This document shows, piece after piece, positions 54,975 through 63,999 of a stretch of DNA of 64,000 nucleotides; position 1 is the stretch's first letter; every line of letters begins with the position of its first letter. The notes beneath the pieces are model-generated. The model was not told the origin of the DNA, ran no database searches, and saw only the letters and a list, made by a program, of their open reading frames with translations. A program made the position numbers and the translations under genes. The stretch covers positions 310,001 to 374,000 of the forward strand of contig NZ_CP059973.1 in NCBI RefSeq assembly GCF_009193295.2, read 5' to 3'. This DNA is from Bacteroides luhongzhouii (lineage in GTDB: Bacteria; Bacteroidota; Bacteroidia; Bacteroidales; Bacteroidaceae).

Positions 54975-54987
54975 CGGGTCCCGCTAC
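54975..54987 (+). repeat. attR core
   Basis: CGGGTCCCGCTAC, identical to the tRNA 3' end segment at 46809. The preceding GTAG makes a partial palindrome with it. Beyond it the sequence is the presumed original tRNA downstream region. Confidence 0.8.
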
Positions 54988-54998
54988 TTGATAAGAAT

Positions 54999-55037
54999 AA
55001 GGCATTTGAGAGGCTTCCACTCTTGGGTGCCTTTTTC
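54999..55037 (+). terminator. Displaced original tRNA-Met terminator
   Basis: AAGGC and GCCTTTTT close a hairpin around the same GAGGCTTCCACTCTTGGG interior as the copy at 46925. It lies 12 bp beyond attR, where the host tRNA terminator would be before insertion. Confidence 0.65.
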
Positions 55038-55058
55038 TTTTATACATCAATTGGTGGC

Positions 55059-55080
55059 GGTTTACACTATGGTTTACACC
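55059..55080 (+). repeat. Tandem GGTTTACAC pair
   Basis: GGTTTACAC occurs at 55059 and 55071, 12 bp apart. The design resembles the GGTAGCCAAA pairs of the present element, so it may be arm-site debris of an earlier integrant. The rest of 55081-55308 shows nothing I can name. Confidence 0.4.
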
Positions 55081-55308
55081 AGCGTAAATCTACCCTGTTA
55101 GTTTGCATAATCTAAAAATATTTGTCTGCTCGTGTCCTGTCTGTCATTACTTGACGAAACACGGGCATATATTACGGCTGTTTTCATTTTATTCTTTGAT
55201 TAAATTGATAATACGAAAGAATGTGTTCAAACCACCTTTGCAGGTTTATTTGAATACATTCCTGTTTTGAACACAATAAATAGTTAGTGACGTTTATCCG
55301 CTTCCTCA

Positions 55309-55434
55309 TCATCCCATAAGCCAACTATAAAGAACGAGCAAGATTAACGGAACACAATCCTTATTCATAGCTGTACCCAAAAGCAATTTAAATCCGAAAT
55401 CGGTATATGGATTTACGTATTTATCCTGAATTCC
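55309..55434 (-). pseudogene. Remnant of Rpn-type PD-(D/E)XK nuclease/transposase
   Basis: The minus-strand frame reads GIQDKYVNPYTDFGFKLLLG followed by TAMNKD, then drifts and stops at 55309. KYxNPYTDFGFKxLFG is the start motif of Rpn-family recombination-promoting nucleases. No ATG stands before it and the open frame continues upstream into unrelated residues, so this is a fragment. The stretch 55435-55720 holds nothing else I can support. Confidence 0.5.
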
Positions 55435-55720
55435 TTCTGTTCTTAATAGTCGTTTAAAAATCAAGTTATGGAAATGCCCTAATAAACTTTCCGCCCAGTT
55501 ATGTATAAAAAAAACAATAATCAGGTGAAAGTCAAACGGAAAGGGATCTTTTAACAGAAGAATAAAAAATACAGATAGCCTCTTGTTGTATTATATAAAA
55601 AATGTAATATTAATTGTCCGTTAAGATGTTATTTAACGTAGGTCCGATATAAATGCATGTATAATCTGAAAACTGCAACATACCCGAAGTGATACAATAA
55701 TAATTTGCATGATGAATCTC

Positions 55721-57076
55721 TCATTTTTTCTGGGGTTGTTTTCTTCTGCGGATGATATCTACAATGTGTTCATTTTCAATAATAATCATTCCATGCTTGT
55801 CATTAGTAATACCTGTTTCCAAACGGTATGTATAAGTCGGGACTTTCTCCTTCATTATAGTAGGTAAGTAGGAGAATGATACATTATTACATGATTTTGC
55901 CAAATCCTGTCCGACTTCTATGATATGTGTTGATATCATAAACGAACAAGTGCGTCTTTTTGCCAATGCGGCGGTCACGGCCAAAGTGGCATCATAGGCG
56001 TCTTTCACATTCGTTCCTTTGAACAATTCGTCGAAAATAACAACTAACCGTTTGGAAAGGCTCACTTCTATTGCCACTTTCTTTACCCTTAATACTTCTG
56101 CATAAAAATGACTGTATCCCATATTTATATTGTCCGGTACATTGATAGAGGTGTACATCCCGTCCTGCACTGTGAATTGCATGTTTTTTGCCGCTATGGG
56201 AAATCCCATGTGAGCCATATAAACCGCTATTCCGAAAGATTTCATTAAGGTCGATTTTCCGGCCATATTCGCTCCCGTCAGGAAAAATATGTTTTTGTTT
56301 CTCGTTATTTCCAAGTCGTTGGATATTGCTCCCGGTATGTGAGGATGGAATAATCCGCAAATGTTCACAGATACTTCATGATCAGCGTAAGCTGTTGCAA
56401 AACAGAATTTCCGTTCTTTAGCTACTCTACCCACCACGATAGCCACATCCAATTCATAAAACAGCTCCAATAACTTTAACAAAGAATCGTTCAGAGAGTA
56501 TGACAATACTTTGTCGAGGATAAATAAATCTTTCAAATTCATATTCTCATTGGCATCTACCGATAGCAACCGGCGCATTTGACCGTTCCGCAGCAGGGTT
56601 ATCCCATACGTTACACGTTCCTCTAAAGAAGTTCCTTTCACCACTTCGGGTAATGTTTCCAGATATGTCGACGCTTTTTTCAAAAAAGCAAGTGTGATGC
56701 TCACTTGTTCCTGCCAGATATGTAGGCGCGGATCGTTACTGAGCAACTTCATAGCTTCTAATTTACAAAGGCGAAAGAATGAATTTACCCAATGTCCTCC
56801 ACCATTGGAGCCAGTAAGGTATTGCTCTACAATCTCAAAATTCTCATGATTTTCCGGAAACGTTGACGTATGGTCGCTAAAGCATTTGAAGACTGCACTT
56901 CGTTTATTTATTTCTTCTGCATTCGTTAACGGATGATTAAACATTTGTTCCAGCAACAATTCGCCGCCATGAGTAGTCGTATCGCAAAAAAGGCTATAAA
57001 TCGAATTGTTTTTATATTTCCCCAGAATGTTTAAGTCATTCAAGGTTTGCTTGTCTATTTCAAAATTCTTATTCAT
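55721..57076 (-). CDS. Truncated MutS-like ATPase (second copy)
   Basis: A 451-residue protein. It begins directly with MutS core domain III (FEIDKQTLNDLNILGKYKNNSIYSLF) and lacks the mismatch-binding domains I and II. The ATPase has Walker A FLTGANMAGKSTLMKS, the NMGYSHFYAEVLR motif, Walker B LVVIFDELFKGTN and the His switch FMISTHIIEVG. No Smr or nuclease domain follows. It overlaps the upstream paralogue by 8 bp and is last in the SusD/ABC operon. The role is unknown; canonical repair is unlikely without domain I. Confidence 0.85.
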   Translation of the reverse strand: MNKNFEIDKQTLNDLNILGKYKNNSIYSLFCDTTTHGGELLLEQMFNHPLTNAEEINKRSAVFKCFSDHTSTFPENHENFEIVEQYLTGSNGGGHWVNSFFRLCKLEAMKLLSNDPRLHIWQEQVSITLAFLKKASTYLETLPEVVKGTSLEERVTYGITLLRNGQMRRLLSVDANENMNLKDLFILDKVLSYSLNDSLLKLLELFYELDVAIVVGRVAKERKFCFATAYADHEVSVNICGLFHPHIPGAISNDLEITRNKNIFFLTGANMAGKSTLMKSFGIAVYMAHMGFPIAAKNMQFTVQDGMYTSINVPDNINMGYSHFYAEVLRVKKVAIEVSLSKRLVVIFDELFKGTNVKDAYDATLAVTAALAKRRTCSFMISTHIIEVGQDLAKSCNNVSFSYLPTIMKEKVPTYTYRLETGITNDKHGMIIIENEHIVDIIRRRKQPQKK

Positions 57077-58403
57077 CTTCTTTGCCGTTTATAATATCAA
57101 TGATTTTCTCGTTATTAATAATTATCATTCCATGACGATCGTTTGTAATACCTTCTGTGAGATGGTAAGTGTATACAGGTTTATTACCGTCCATTGAAGT
57201 GGGCAGGTAAACAAAGCGAATGTTGTTGCAGCGCTCTTTCAATGTGGTTCCTACCTCAATGATATGGGTGGAAATGATGAAAGTACAATCCGATACTTCA
57301 GCAAAAGCTTCTGTCACAGCTAATGTTGCGTCATAAGCGTCTTTTACGTTTGTTCCTCGAAATAACTCGTCAAAAACAATAAACAGTCTTGCTCCTTGCT
57401 CCATTTGTTGCGCTACCTTTTTCAGACGCAGCACCTCTGAATAGAAATGACTGTATCCCATGTTCAGGTTATCCGGCAGGTTGATTGTCGTAAACATGCC
57501 GTCATATACAGAGAACTCCATTGATTCCGCAGGAACGGGAAAACCGACATGAGCAAGATATACCGCAATAGAAACGGACTTCATGAATGTTGATTTCCCG
57601 GCCATATTAGCACCGGTCAGAAATATTATGCTACTGTCCTTATCTACATAAAGAGTGTTGCCTACCGGATGGGACAGAAAAGGATGGAACACACCCTTCA
57701 AACTCAGGATATTACGTTCGGAAGGGTAAACTTGCGGATAAGTGAACTTTCGCTCGCCTGCAATCTGTGCCACTGTGGTATAGACATCTATTAAATAGAC
57801 ATAATATAACATCTTACGGATGCGTCCACCTTCTTCAAATCGCAAAATTTTGTCATAACTCACAGCCTTTTCATAACTAATCTTCTTCTTTCCTTTCTCA
57901 TCCGGATACCAACTCCATTTTTCGTTTTGTAACAATTGACGCAATGTTGTATGTATCTCTGCTATATTTGTATACGTTTCGTCTTCCGGAGCCCTCAAAA
58001 AGTCGTCCAATGTATTGAATAGTTCCAGGCATCCCATGATTCCGCCATGTATCCATGAATATTCAGCATCTGTGGTAATGAAGCTTTTCACTTTGCGTTC
58101 CAGTGTATTGTCTTGCATCATCAATTGGCTTCTGCTGTCCGTGTTGTCAAGATAAAACTCAACAGCATCAAATATGCAGCTGCGGAACGGAAAAACTGTC
58201 TTATGCTCTCCGTAGTAACGAATCATATTCACTCGTTTCTGTATTGTTTTCACTTCAGCAAGTGGATATAGGAACATTTCCTCCAATAATTTCGCACCTC
58301 CCCGAGTCTTCACCCGATTGAATATCTCATATATTGTTTTTGTCCGTCCTGTCCCGAAAACGGCCAAATCATTCAATGTCTGCGTATCTATCTGAAAAAC
58401 CAT
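57069..58403 (-). CDS. Truncated MutS-like ATPase (first copy)
   Basis: A 444-residue paralogue of the next gene with the same two-part layout: a domain III start (IDTQTLNDLAVFGTGRTKTIYEIF), then Walker A FLTGANMAGKSTFMKS, NMGYSHFYSEVLRLKK, Walker B LFIVFDELFRGTN and FIISTHIIEVG. It begins 24 bp after the ABC permease gene. The two paralogues may form a heterodimer, as MutS ATPases work as dimers. Placement in a transporter operon is unusual for the family. Confidence 0.85.
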   Translation of the reverse strand: MVFQIDTQTLNDLAVFGTGRTKTIYEIFNRVKTRGGAKLLEEMFLYPLAEVKTIQKRVNMIRYYGEHKTVFPFRSCIFDAVEFYLDNTDSRSQLMMQDNTLERKVKSFITTDAEYSWIHGGIMGCLELFNTLDDFLRAPEDETYTNIAEIHTTLRQLLQNEKWSWYPDEKGKKKISYEKAVSYDKILRFEEGGRIRKMLYYVYLIDVYTTVAQIAGERKFTYPQVYPSERNILSLKGVFHPFLSHPVGNTLYVDKDSSIIFLTGANMAGKSTFMKSVSIAVYLAHVGFPVPAESMEFSVYDGMFTTINLPDNLNMGYSHFYSEVLRLKKVAQQMEQGARLFIVFDELFRGTNVKDAYDATLAVTEAFAEVSDCTFIISTHIIEVGTTLKERCNNIRFVYLPTSMDGNKPVYTYHLTEGITNDRHGMIIINNEKIIDIINGKEDE

Positions 58404-58427
58404 AAGTAATTAAATTCAAATGTTATT

Positions 58428-60725
58428 TTACCTTCCTCGTCTTCTCAGCCAAATAATGATGGAAATAATCAGAAGTATTCCCGGTAAAACCCATGTCAGA
58501 AGTAGCTTCCATGTTCCGATCTGGTGTTCGTTCAGATAAATTTCATTATCAGGGACAGCCGGGCGACGGACATCAATGGGCACTTCATTGTCCGACATCC
58601 AATAGAATCCTCCCATGAGGACAGAATAGTTGGATGAGGAAATTCCTTTACGGGTCATGCTTAATTCTCCATTACTGAAGCAATCGGCATCGCCCAATAT
58701 CATTATTTTTTGTTCTTTGTCTTCTACTTTACGTGAAAGGGCCAATGCCGTTGCATGTGATTTCCGTACTTCTCCCTTATTTGCAGACAGCACAGGTTGT
58801 TCATCTACGAAGTTGGTTGTTTCCACCTCGTTCCATGCCAACGAGTCGGTTACAAACAAAGGAACAACTGTATATCCTTTGTCTTCGGTATATTCCAGTC
58901 CGGCAACACCGGGCATGACAAGGCTTCTTCCACTCTTTTTCATTTCGGAAAAATAGAAGTTCAGGTCTGTCGCTTCTTGGGTTGGATTGGCTACTATCAG
59001 GTCAGCCAGGAAATTCTCTGTCGGATTCACCAGAATTCCTTGAGATAATTTAACGCCGAGTTTATCCAATAACACGCTTGTAGCCATCGAACGGCTTGGT
59101 TCACATGTAATTAATAGATTTCCACCACGAGCTATATAATGATCCAAACGTTGTTCTTCCGCTTCCGTAAGAGGCTCTTTCATTTCGGCAATGACCATGA
59201 TGTTTATATCATTAGGAATTTCATTGTCCAAGCTCACATTAGTTACGTCAAAACCTTGATTTATCAATGCATAACGGAATTTCTTATCTAAGGCAAAAGT
59301 ACTGTAAGCTCTGTCCCCCACAAGGTTTATGTCTCTTTCGCCATGTCCGGTAAGGAAGCCTACGCTAGGCAGTTGCATTGCGATACGCTTAAACGCTGCA
59401 GTGATTTCAGATTCTCCCGGAAGGTGTTGCATATCATCAAATACACGCAAGAATGTTTTTTGCCCGTTCTCTCGTTCAAGTACGCGAACAAAAAGATTGC
59501 CTTCACCGGACAAATCAATTTGTTTACGGATTTGTGCCGGTGTCAAGAATAGGGTAGAATCCATGTTGTGAATGCGCATGATCTCTTTGGCGCGTTGCTC
59601 CGTATTCATGTTGGGGAAACGGTTGTTTTGCGATACGCTTTGGATGGTGTCATAATAGTATATGTATTCTAATTTTATATCCGGTTTGAAACGGACATAC
59701 TGCCTGAAACGTTCCTGGTCGGTTTTAACCCGCGAAGGAGCCGCCGTCCATATATCCCGCTCATCTAGTGCGTTGAGATAACTTTTTATGGTCAACCCGC
59801 CATCCAGACGGCTGATGACATCCTGACTGTTGGGAGTCAAAGTATTTATTTTGGTGGCAGTGGAATCGTAATAACCCATTAACATAGGACGTGAAGATAA
59901 ATATCCTAAAAAACAAGCTAGCAAGATGACTCCTGTATATTTGCCCAAAGTCAGTAACCATGGACTTTTCTGGCGGCATGCCTGTAGGCGTATGATGGCT
60001 AAAGTCAAGAACATGGTTATTACGATGATGAAGTAGAGAAGATCTTCACTGCATATCAACCCACGCACAAATTCGGTTGCGCGTCCTGAAATAGATAACC
60101 AATAAGTTATGTCGCGTACAAATTCAATATCCTGCCACATGTCTTTTACATAGTTCAGTGCACCCAGCATGGCCAACGTCAGCATGGCTGCCACTACCTG
60201 ATATGAAGTCAGACTCGACATAAAAAGACCTACTGCGGCATAGGCGCAAATTAGAAGGTAGATACCCAACAAACCAGCAAAAACTTGTGGAAAATCAAAA
60301 TCTTTTATCGAAAATGCGCCGAAAATCACAAATATGAGCACTAATGCAATCAACACCAGTCCATAAATCATCATAGACAAGAACTTTCCTAAAATGATTT
60401 GTATGTTTGTAACAGGCGATGAGTATAGCAATTTGATGGAACCGCTGCCAAATTCACGGCTCATCAACCCCATTGTTAACAAAGGAATATAAAGGAATAA
60501 GTACCCTTGAATAGCTGGAAATACGCCACCCCATAGATTAGCAAATGTATTTGCTGTAACAGCAGTCACTTCGTATCCCAACGATTGATTGCGTACCAAC
60601 CCATCTATCATATTTGTAAAAGTCATGCCTGTCTGAAATATGAATATGACTATGACAAGCCAGGCCACAGGTGAATAGAACAGAGTTTGCAGCTCTGTTT
60701 TTGCTATTTTATATATCGTTCTCAT
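58428..60725 (-). CDS. Fused GldF/GldG-like ABC permease
   Basis: I start at ATG 60725 (765 residues, MRTIYKIAKTELQTLFYSPV), 19 bp after the ATPase stop; an upstream start lies inside that gene. About six membrane segments (20-255) form an ABC-2 permease like GldF (SPVAWLVIVIFIFQTGM, GLMSREFGSGSIKLLYSSPV). A long periplasmic GldG/ABC-auxiliary domain follows (FLTGHGERDI, RGGNLLITCEPSR, MILGDADCFSNGELS), and one C-terminal membrane helix ends the protein. In gliding bacteria these are separate proteins. The substrate here is unknown. Confidence 0.88.
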   Translation of the reverse strand: MRTIYKIAKTELQTLFYSPVAWLVIVIFIFQTGMTFTNMIDGLVRNQSLGYEVTAVTANTFANLWGGVFPAIQGYLFLYIPLLTMGLMSREFGSGSIKLLYSSPVTNIQIILGKFLSMMIYGLVLIALVLIFVIFGAFSIKDFDFPQVFAGLLGIYLLICAYAAVGLFMSSLTSYQVVAAMLTLAMLGALNYVKDMWQDIEFVRDITYWLSISGRATEFVRGLICSEDLLYFIIVITMFLTLAIIRLQACRQKSPWLLTLGKYTGVILLACFLGYLSSRPMLMGYYDSTATKINTLTPNSQDVISRLDGGLTIKSYLNALDERDIWTAAPSRVKTDQERFRQYVRFKPDIKLEYIYYYDTIQSVSQNNRFPNMNTEQRAKEIMRIHNMDSTLFLTPAQIRKQIDLSGEGNLFVRVLERENGQKTFLRVFDDMQHLPGESEITAAFKRIAMQLPSVGFLTGHGERDINLVGDRAYSTFALDKKFRYALINQGFDVTNVSLDNEIPNDINIMVIAEMKEPLTEAEEQRLDHYIARGGNLLITCEPSRSMATSVLLDKLGVKLSQGILVNPTENFLADLIVANPTQEATDLNFYFSEMKKSGRSLVMPGVAGLEYTEDKGYTVVPLFVTDSLAWNEVETTNFVDEQPVLSANKGEVRKSHATALALSRKVEDKEQKIMILGDADCFSNGELSMTRKGISSSNYSVLMGGFYWMSDNEVPIDVRRPAVPDNEIYLNEHQIGTWKLLLTWVLPGILLIISIIIWLRRRGR

Positions 60726-60744
60726 GAATTTTTTGGATAATGAT

Positions 60745-61665
60745 TTATTTCTTGGATAATTTAGCGAATATGTCATTTAGTGAACTTTTTTCTAAATAGA
60801 TTTCGTTCAAGCGCCAACCTCGTGTGGAACTGATTTCTACTACCTTTTCCAGCATTTCTTGGGCATTGGTAAAATGAAGGCGGAATTTTGTTCCACCCAA
60901 CTCTTCCACTTTGACAAGTCCCGGTATGGCAGAAAGCTCTTCTGTTGAAGGTCTTGCCAATAACGATACGCATACGGAACTTGGCGTAATGTAATTATCA
61001 AATTCGTCCACAGTTCCGACAAACACCAGTTTGCCTTGCTCGATCATACGGATGTGTTTGCAGGTGGCCTGCACTTCCGAAAGAATATGTGTGGAAAGCA
61101 CAACGGTACGTTCTTCTGCTATTTCTTTTATCAAATGGCGAATTTCCAGAATTTGATTCGGATCCAATCCGTTGGTGGGCTCGTCCAATACTACAAAGTC
61201 CGGTTTATGGATAATAGCTTGTGCAATGCCCACTCTTTGCTGGTATCCTCCGGATAAATTGCGAATCAGTCGTTTTTGGAAATGAGAGATTCCGCATTTC
61301 CCCATTACCTCTACTACGGCCGCGTGAACCTGTTTAGCAGGAATTTGGCGAAGGCTGGCACTGTATTCAAGATATTCTTCTACAGTTAAATCAATGTGCA
61401 AAGGCGGTTGTTGTGGTAAGAAGCCAATATGCCGTTTGGCTTCCACCGGGTTTTCACGAGTGTTGATTCCTTTGATAAAAACATTACCTTGAGTAGGTTT
61501 CAAGACACCGCACATGATGTTCATTGTAGTTGACTTGCCGGCTCCGTTAGAGCCGAGCAAACCATAAACACCATTTTTAAGGATCTCAAAATTGATGTCT
61601 CTGATTGCCCATTGCACGCTATAGCGATGAGATAAATTTTCGACTTTAACAATAACTTCTTCCAT
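60745..61665 (-). CDS. GldA-like ABC transporter ATP-binding protein
   Basis: A 306-residue ATPase. Walker A is LLGSNGAGKSTTMNIMCG, the signature is NLSGGYQQRVGIAQAI, and Walker B FVVLDEPTNGLD is followed by the His switch LSTHILSEV. A C-terminal extension of about 90 residues resembles GldA and other ABC-2 ATPases (gliding or drug/lipid export type). It pairs with the fused permease directly downstream and follows the metallopeptidase lipoprotein by 53 bp. Confidence 0.92.
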   Translation of the reverse strand: MEEVIVKVENLSHRYSVQWAIRDINFEILKNGVYGLLGSNGAGKSTTMNIMCGVLKPTQGNVFIKGINTRENPVEAKRHIGFLPQQPPLHIDLTVEEYLEYSASLRQIPAKQVHAAVVEVMGKCGISHFQKRLIRNLSGGYQQRVGIAQAIIHKPDFVVLDEPTNGLDPNQILEIRHLIKEIAEERTVVLSTHILSEVQATCKHIRMIEQGKLVFVGTVDEFDNYITPSSVCVSLLARPSTEELSAIPGLVKVEELGGTKFRLHFTNAQEMLEKVVEISSTRGWRLNEIYLEKSSLNDIFAKLSKK

Positions 61666-61718
61666 TTTATATTTGTCTATTTTATATATTCTAGTCAGGC
61701 TGATTTTTTATTAACCTG

Positions 61719-62588
61719 TTACTTGCAAACGGTGTCGCCCACCTTTTGGATATCGAAACTATAAGTTTCCGAAATATAATTCCTCAATATATCATATTTC
61801 TGTTTTACTAAAGGATATTCCAAATCGGATATCCATTCTTCTGATGTCCGCCCTGCCATACTACCGAGATAAGCTTTCAGATCATTCATTTTATCCAATG
61901 ACTTGGCTACCCACCATTCATAACCTGAAAGGATAGCCCATTCTTTGCCGTTATTAGCCACAAATCCCCGGGTTCTTGGATAATCAGGAGAATTGGGGTC
62001 GCTATTTCCATTTTTTGAATAGTCGCTCAATGTAAAGAAACCATTAGGTATCTCTAACTTATCCGCCCATTTATTCCATAAAGCTTGTTGTATGCTGCGT
62101 TTGAAAGTCATCTTGTCTTCCGCAGACATCTCTTTCAAAGCGGCGGAACAGTGGCTGATTGCTATTTGCCCCTGCGACACCCATACGTCTACAGGTTTGG
62201 CAGAAGAGCCCTCAAAAAGTTCTTTAGTCAGGAATATCTTGTAAGGCATATATTTTTTATGAAAATCTGCCGGATAAAGCGAAACCCAAGTATCCTCCAA
62301 CAAATCCAGCATTTCGCCTGCATACTGTGGGTCGGCTTTCGTAAATGTATAATTGCTTGATGAACCTTCCATCTGGCTCCAGTTGAAATCGGTTTCTGTA
62401 AATTCGTACAGGACATAAGTTCCGTATTGGTTGTAGAAATCAACGATGCGGTTGTCGGCCGGAGACTTGCCTTGCGGCAAAACATAGTCAGGTTCAAGCG
62501 GCTCTATCTTTCCTAAATCATCTTCTTTAGAGCATGACAATAGAGATATGCTCAGTAATAAGGTGAAGTATATATTTTTTCTGTTCAT
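61719..62588 (-). CDS. Putative zinc metallopeptidase lipoprotein (Mx1 type)
   Basis: A 289-residue lipoprotein (MNRKNIYFTLLLSISLLSC, lipobox LLSC). DFYNQYGTYVLYEFTETDFNW and the later middle region fit the putative zinc-binding metallopeptidase family PF15890 that often accompanies RagA/RagB genes. I do not see a clear HExxH: the expected helix reads RSIQQALWNKWADK, so activity is doubtful. It follows the SusD gene by 25 bp. Confidence 0.75.
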   Translation of the reverse strand: MNRKNIYFTLLLSISLLSCSKEDDLGKIEPLEPDYVLPQGKSPADNRIVDFYNQYGTYVLYEFTETDFNWSQMEGSSSNYTFTKADPQYAGEMLDLLEDTWVSLYPADFHKKYMPYKIFLTKELFEGSSAKPVDVWVSQGQIAISHCSAALKEMSAEDKMTFKRSIQQALWNKWADKLEIPNGFFTLSDYSKNGNSDPNSPDYPRTRGFVANNGKEWAILSGYEWWVAKSLDKMNDLKAYLGSMAGRTSEEWISDLEYPLVKQKYDILRNYISETYSFDIQKVGDTVCK

Positions 62589-62613
62589 TATATCTGTTTA
62601 TTTAGGTTTATTT

Positions 62614-63999
62614 TTATTCATTGCCTTTGCGTGCTGGCTCATAAGCCGATGCATTCTGCTTCAAGCTGTTGTTATTGTTCATTACGATTGTAGAAAGAGG
62701 TATCGTGTAGAGCGGATCTTTTTCTTTCAGTGTGAAAGTCAACCAGACATCTTCCTTTTTGGCTTTATATCTATGGGTAATGCTTGGCATTCCGTAGCGG
62801 CGCAAGTCAAACCAGCGCTGTTCGTCAAAACAGAGTTCCAGCCTGCGTTCAACTCTGATTTCATCCAACAAGTTGGATATATCCGTGATGTCTTCATATC
62901 CCACAATACGGTATCGGCGTAATGTGTTCAAGTCCGCCAATGCTTTGTCTGTTTTACCTTCCATTTGTGCGTATGCTTCTGCACGGTTCAGGTAGGCTTC
63001 GGAAATGCGCAAGGTGTTTGTCGGTCCGGAAACCCCTTCGGAATAATCGGGATTTTTTTTAGACGTAGTAGTTCCTGTAAAACCGCCAATACTAAACCAG
63101 AATTTTTTCCGGCAATCATTGTCATCATAAAGGTCAAGCAATGTTTGTGAAGGACGATATCCTGTTTTTAATTGCCCTCTGCCATAGCGCCATTCCACTT
63201 CCGAATGTTTGTAGGTGGCTATGGTGAGACTGGTCATTGTTGTATAGTTGGTCAAGCCTTCCGCTGTTTCAATAGCCCTGCTTGCTGCTTTGGCTGCATC
63301 TTCCCACTGTTCCATATATAAGTAAACGCGTGACAGCATGATATAAGCGGAAGTCAAATTGAACCGGAAATTCTTTCCGCGTTTCGGATGTCTCTCAAAC
63401 AATTCTGCAGAAACTTTCAAGTCATTTACAATCTGTTTATATACTTCTTCCACCGTGTTTCGTTCAATTCCATTTTCAGTCAGTCCTGCCGTTAACTTCA
63501 AAGGTACGCCTAATGCCTGTCGGTTGGAATGATAGGGCTCTCCATACAGGTTGACTAACAGGAAATAATAGAACCCACGCAACCCGTAAGCCTCACCTTT
63601 CACATAATCTCTCTCTATGTCAGATCCGGTAGCATCATCAATGCCGTCCAAGGTGGCATTCACACCTTTCAGTTGGCTGTAAATGTCGATGTATATATCG
63701 GTTAATTTAAACCACCTTTCCCACATGTCCGGCTGCCAGGTGAAATATCCGTAATAATTGATGGCATTGAGGTTGTCGCCACCGTAATATTGCTTTTCTT
63801 CCAACTCCACATCATCATCAAGCAAGTATAGCAGGTCGTAATACCCCATTCCGTAAGCAGAGCCTAATAAGAACTGGCTGTAGTCTGCAACTGTTTGCAC
63901 AATCACTTCGTCTTGTGATTGTTCTTCCAGAAAATCGGAACAAGCACCCAGCGTCAACATTCCGATTAAACCTATTATTATTTTTTTTATATCAATCAT
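62614..63999 (-). CDS. SusD/RagB family outer-membrane lipoprotein
   Basis: A 461-residue lipoprotein. MIDIKKIIIGLIGMLTLGAC holds the signal and lipobox. TPR-like helices and SusD landmarks follow: VKGEAYGLRGFYYFLLVNLYGEPY, ISEAYLNRAEAYAQMEGKTDKALADLN, then IRVERRLELCFDEQRWFDLRRYG and the C-terminal LYTIPLSTIVMNN. SusD proteins cap a SusC transporter, whose gene should lie just upstream, outside the window. It begins the operon with metallopeptidase, ABC and MutS-like genes. The ligand may be a peptide or glycan. Confidence 0.93.
   Translation of the reverse strand: MIDIKKIIIGLIGMLTLGACSDFLEEQSQDEVIVQTVADYSQFLLGSAYGMGYYDLLYLLDDDVELEEKQYYGGDNLNAINYYGYFTWQPDMWERWFKLTDIYIDIYSQLKGVNATLDGIDDATGSDIERDYVKGEAYGLRGFYYFLLVNLYGEPYHSNRQALGVPLKLTAGLTENGIERNTVEEVYKQIVNDLKVSAELFERHPKRGKNFRFNLTSAYIMLSRVYLYMEQWEDAAKAASRAIETAEGLTNYTTMTSLTIATYKHSEVEWRYGRGQLKTGYRPSQTLLDLYDDNDCRKKFWFSIGGFTGTTTSKKNPDYSEGVSGPTNTLRISEAYLNRAEAYAQMEGKTDKALADLNTLRRYRIVGYEDITDISNLLDEIRVERRLELCFDEQRWFDLRRYGMPSITHRYKAKKEDVWLTFTLKEKDPLYTIPLSTIVMNNNNSLKQNASAYEPARKGNE

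Larger units (their letters stand above)
46809..54987. mobile_element. 8.17-kb integrative element in tRNA-Met
   Basis: The element lies between 13-bp direct repeats CGGGTCCCGCTAC at 46809-46821 (inside the tRNA 3' end) and 54975-54987. A tyrosine integrase sits next to the right end. It has an excisionase-like gene, a possible replication initiator, BRO and ORF6N DNA-binding proteins, an XRE repressor with a divergent operon, and a 750-bp noncoding region. There are no capsid, packaging, relaxase or conjugation genes that I can recognise, so it is satellite-like, perhaps needing a helper. Confidence 0.85.
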
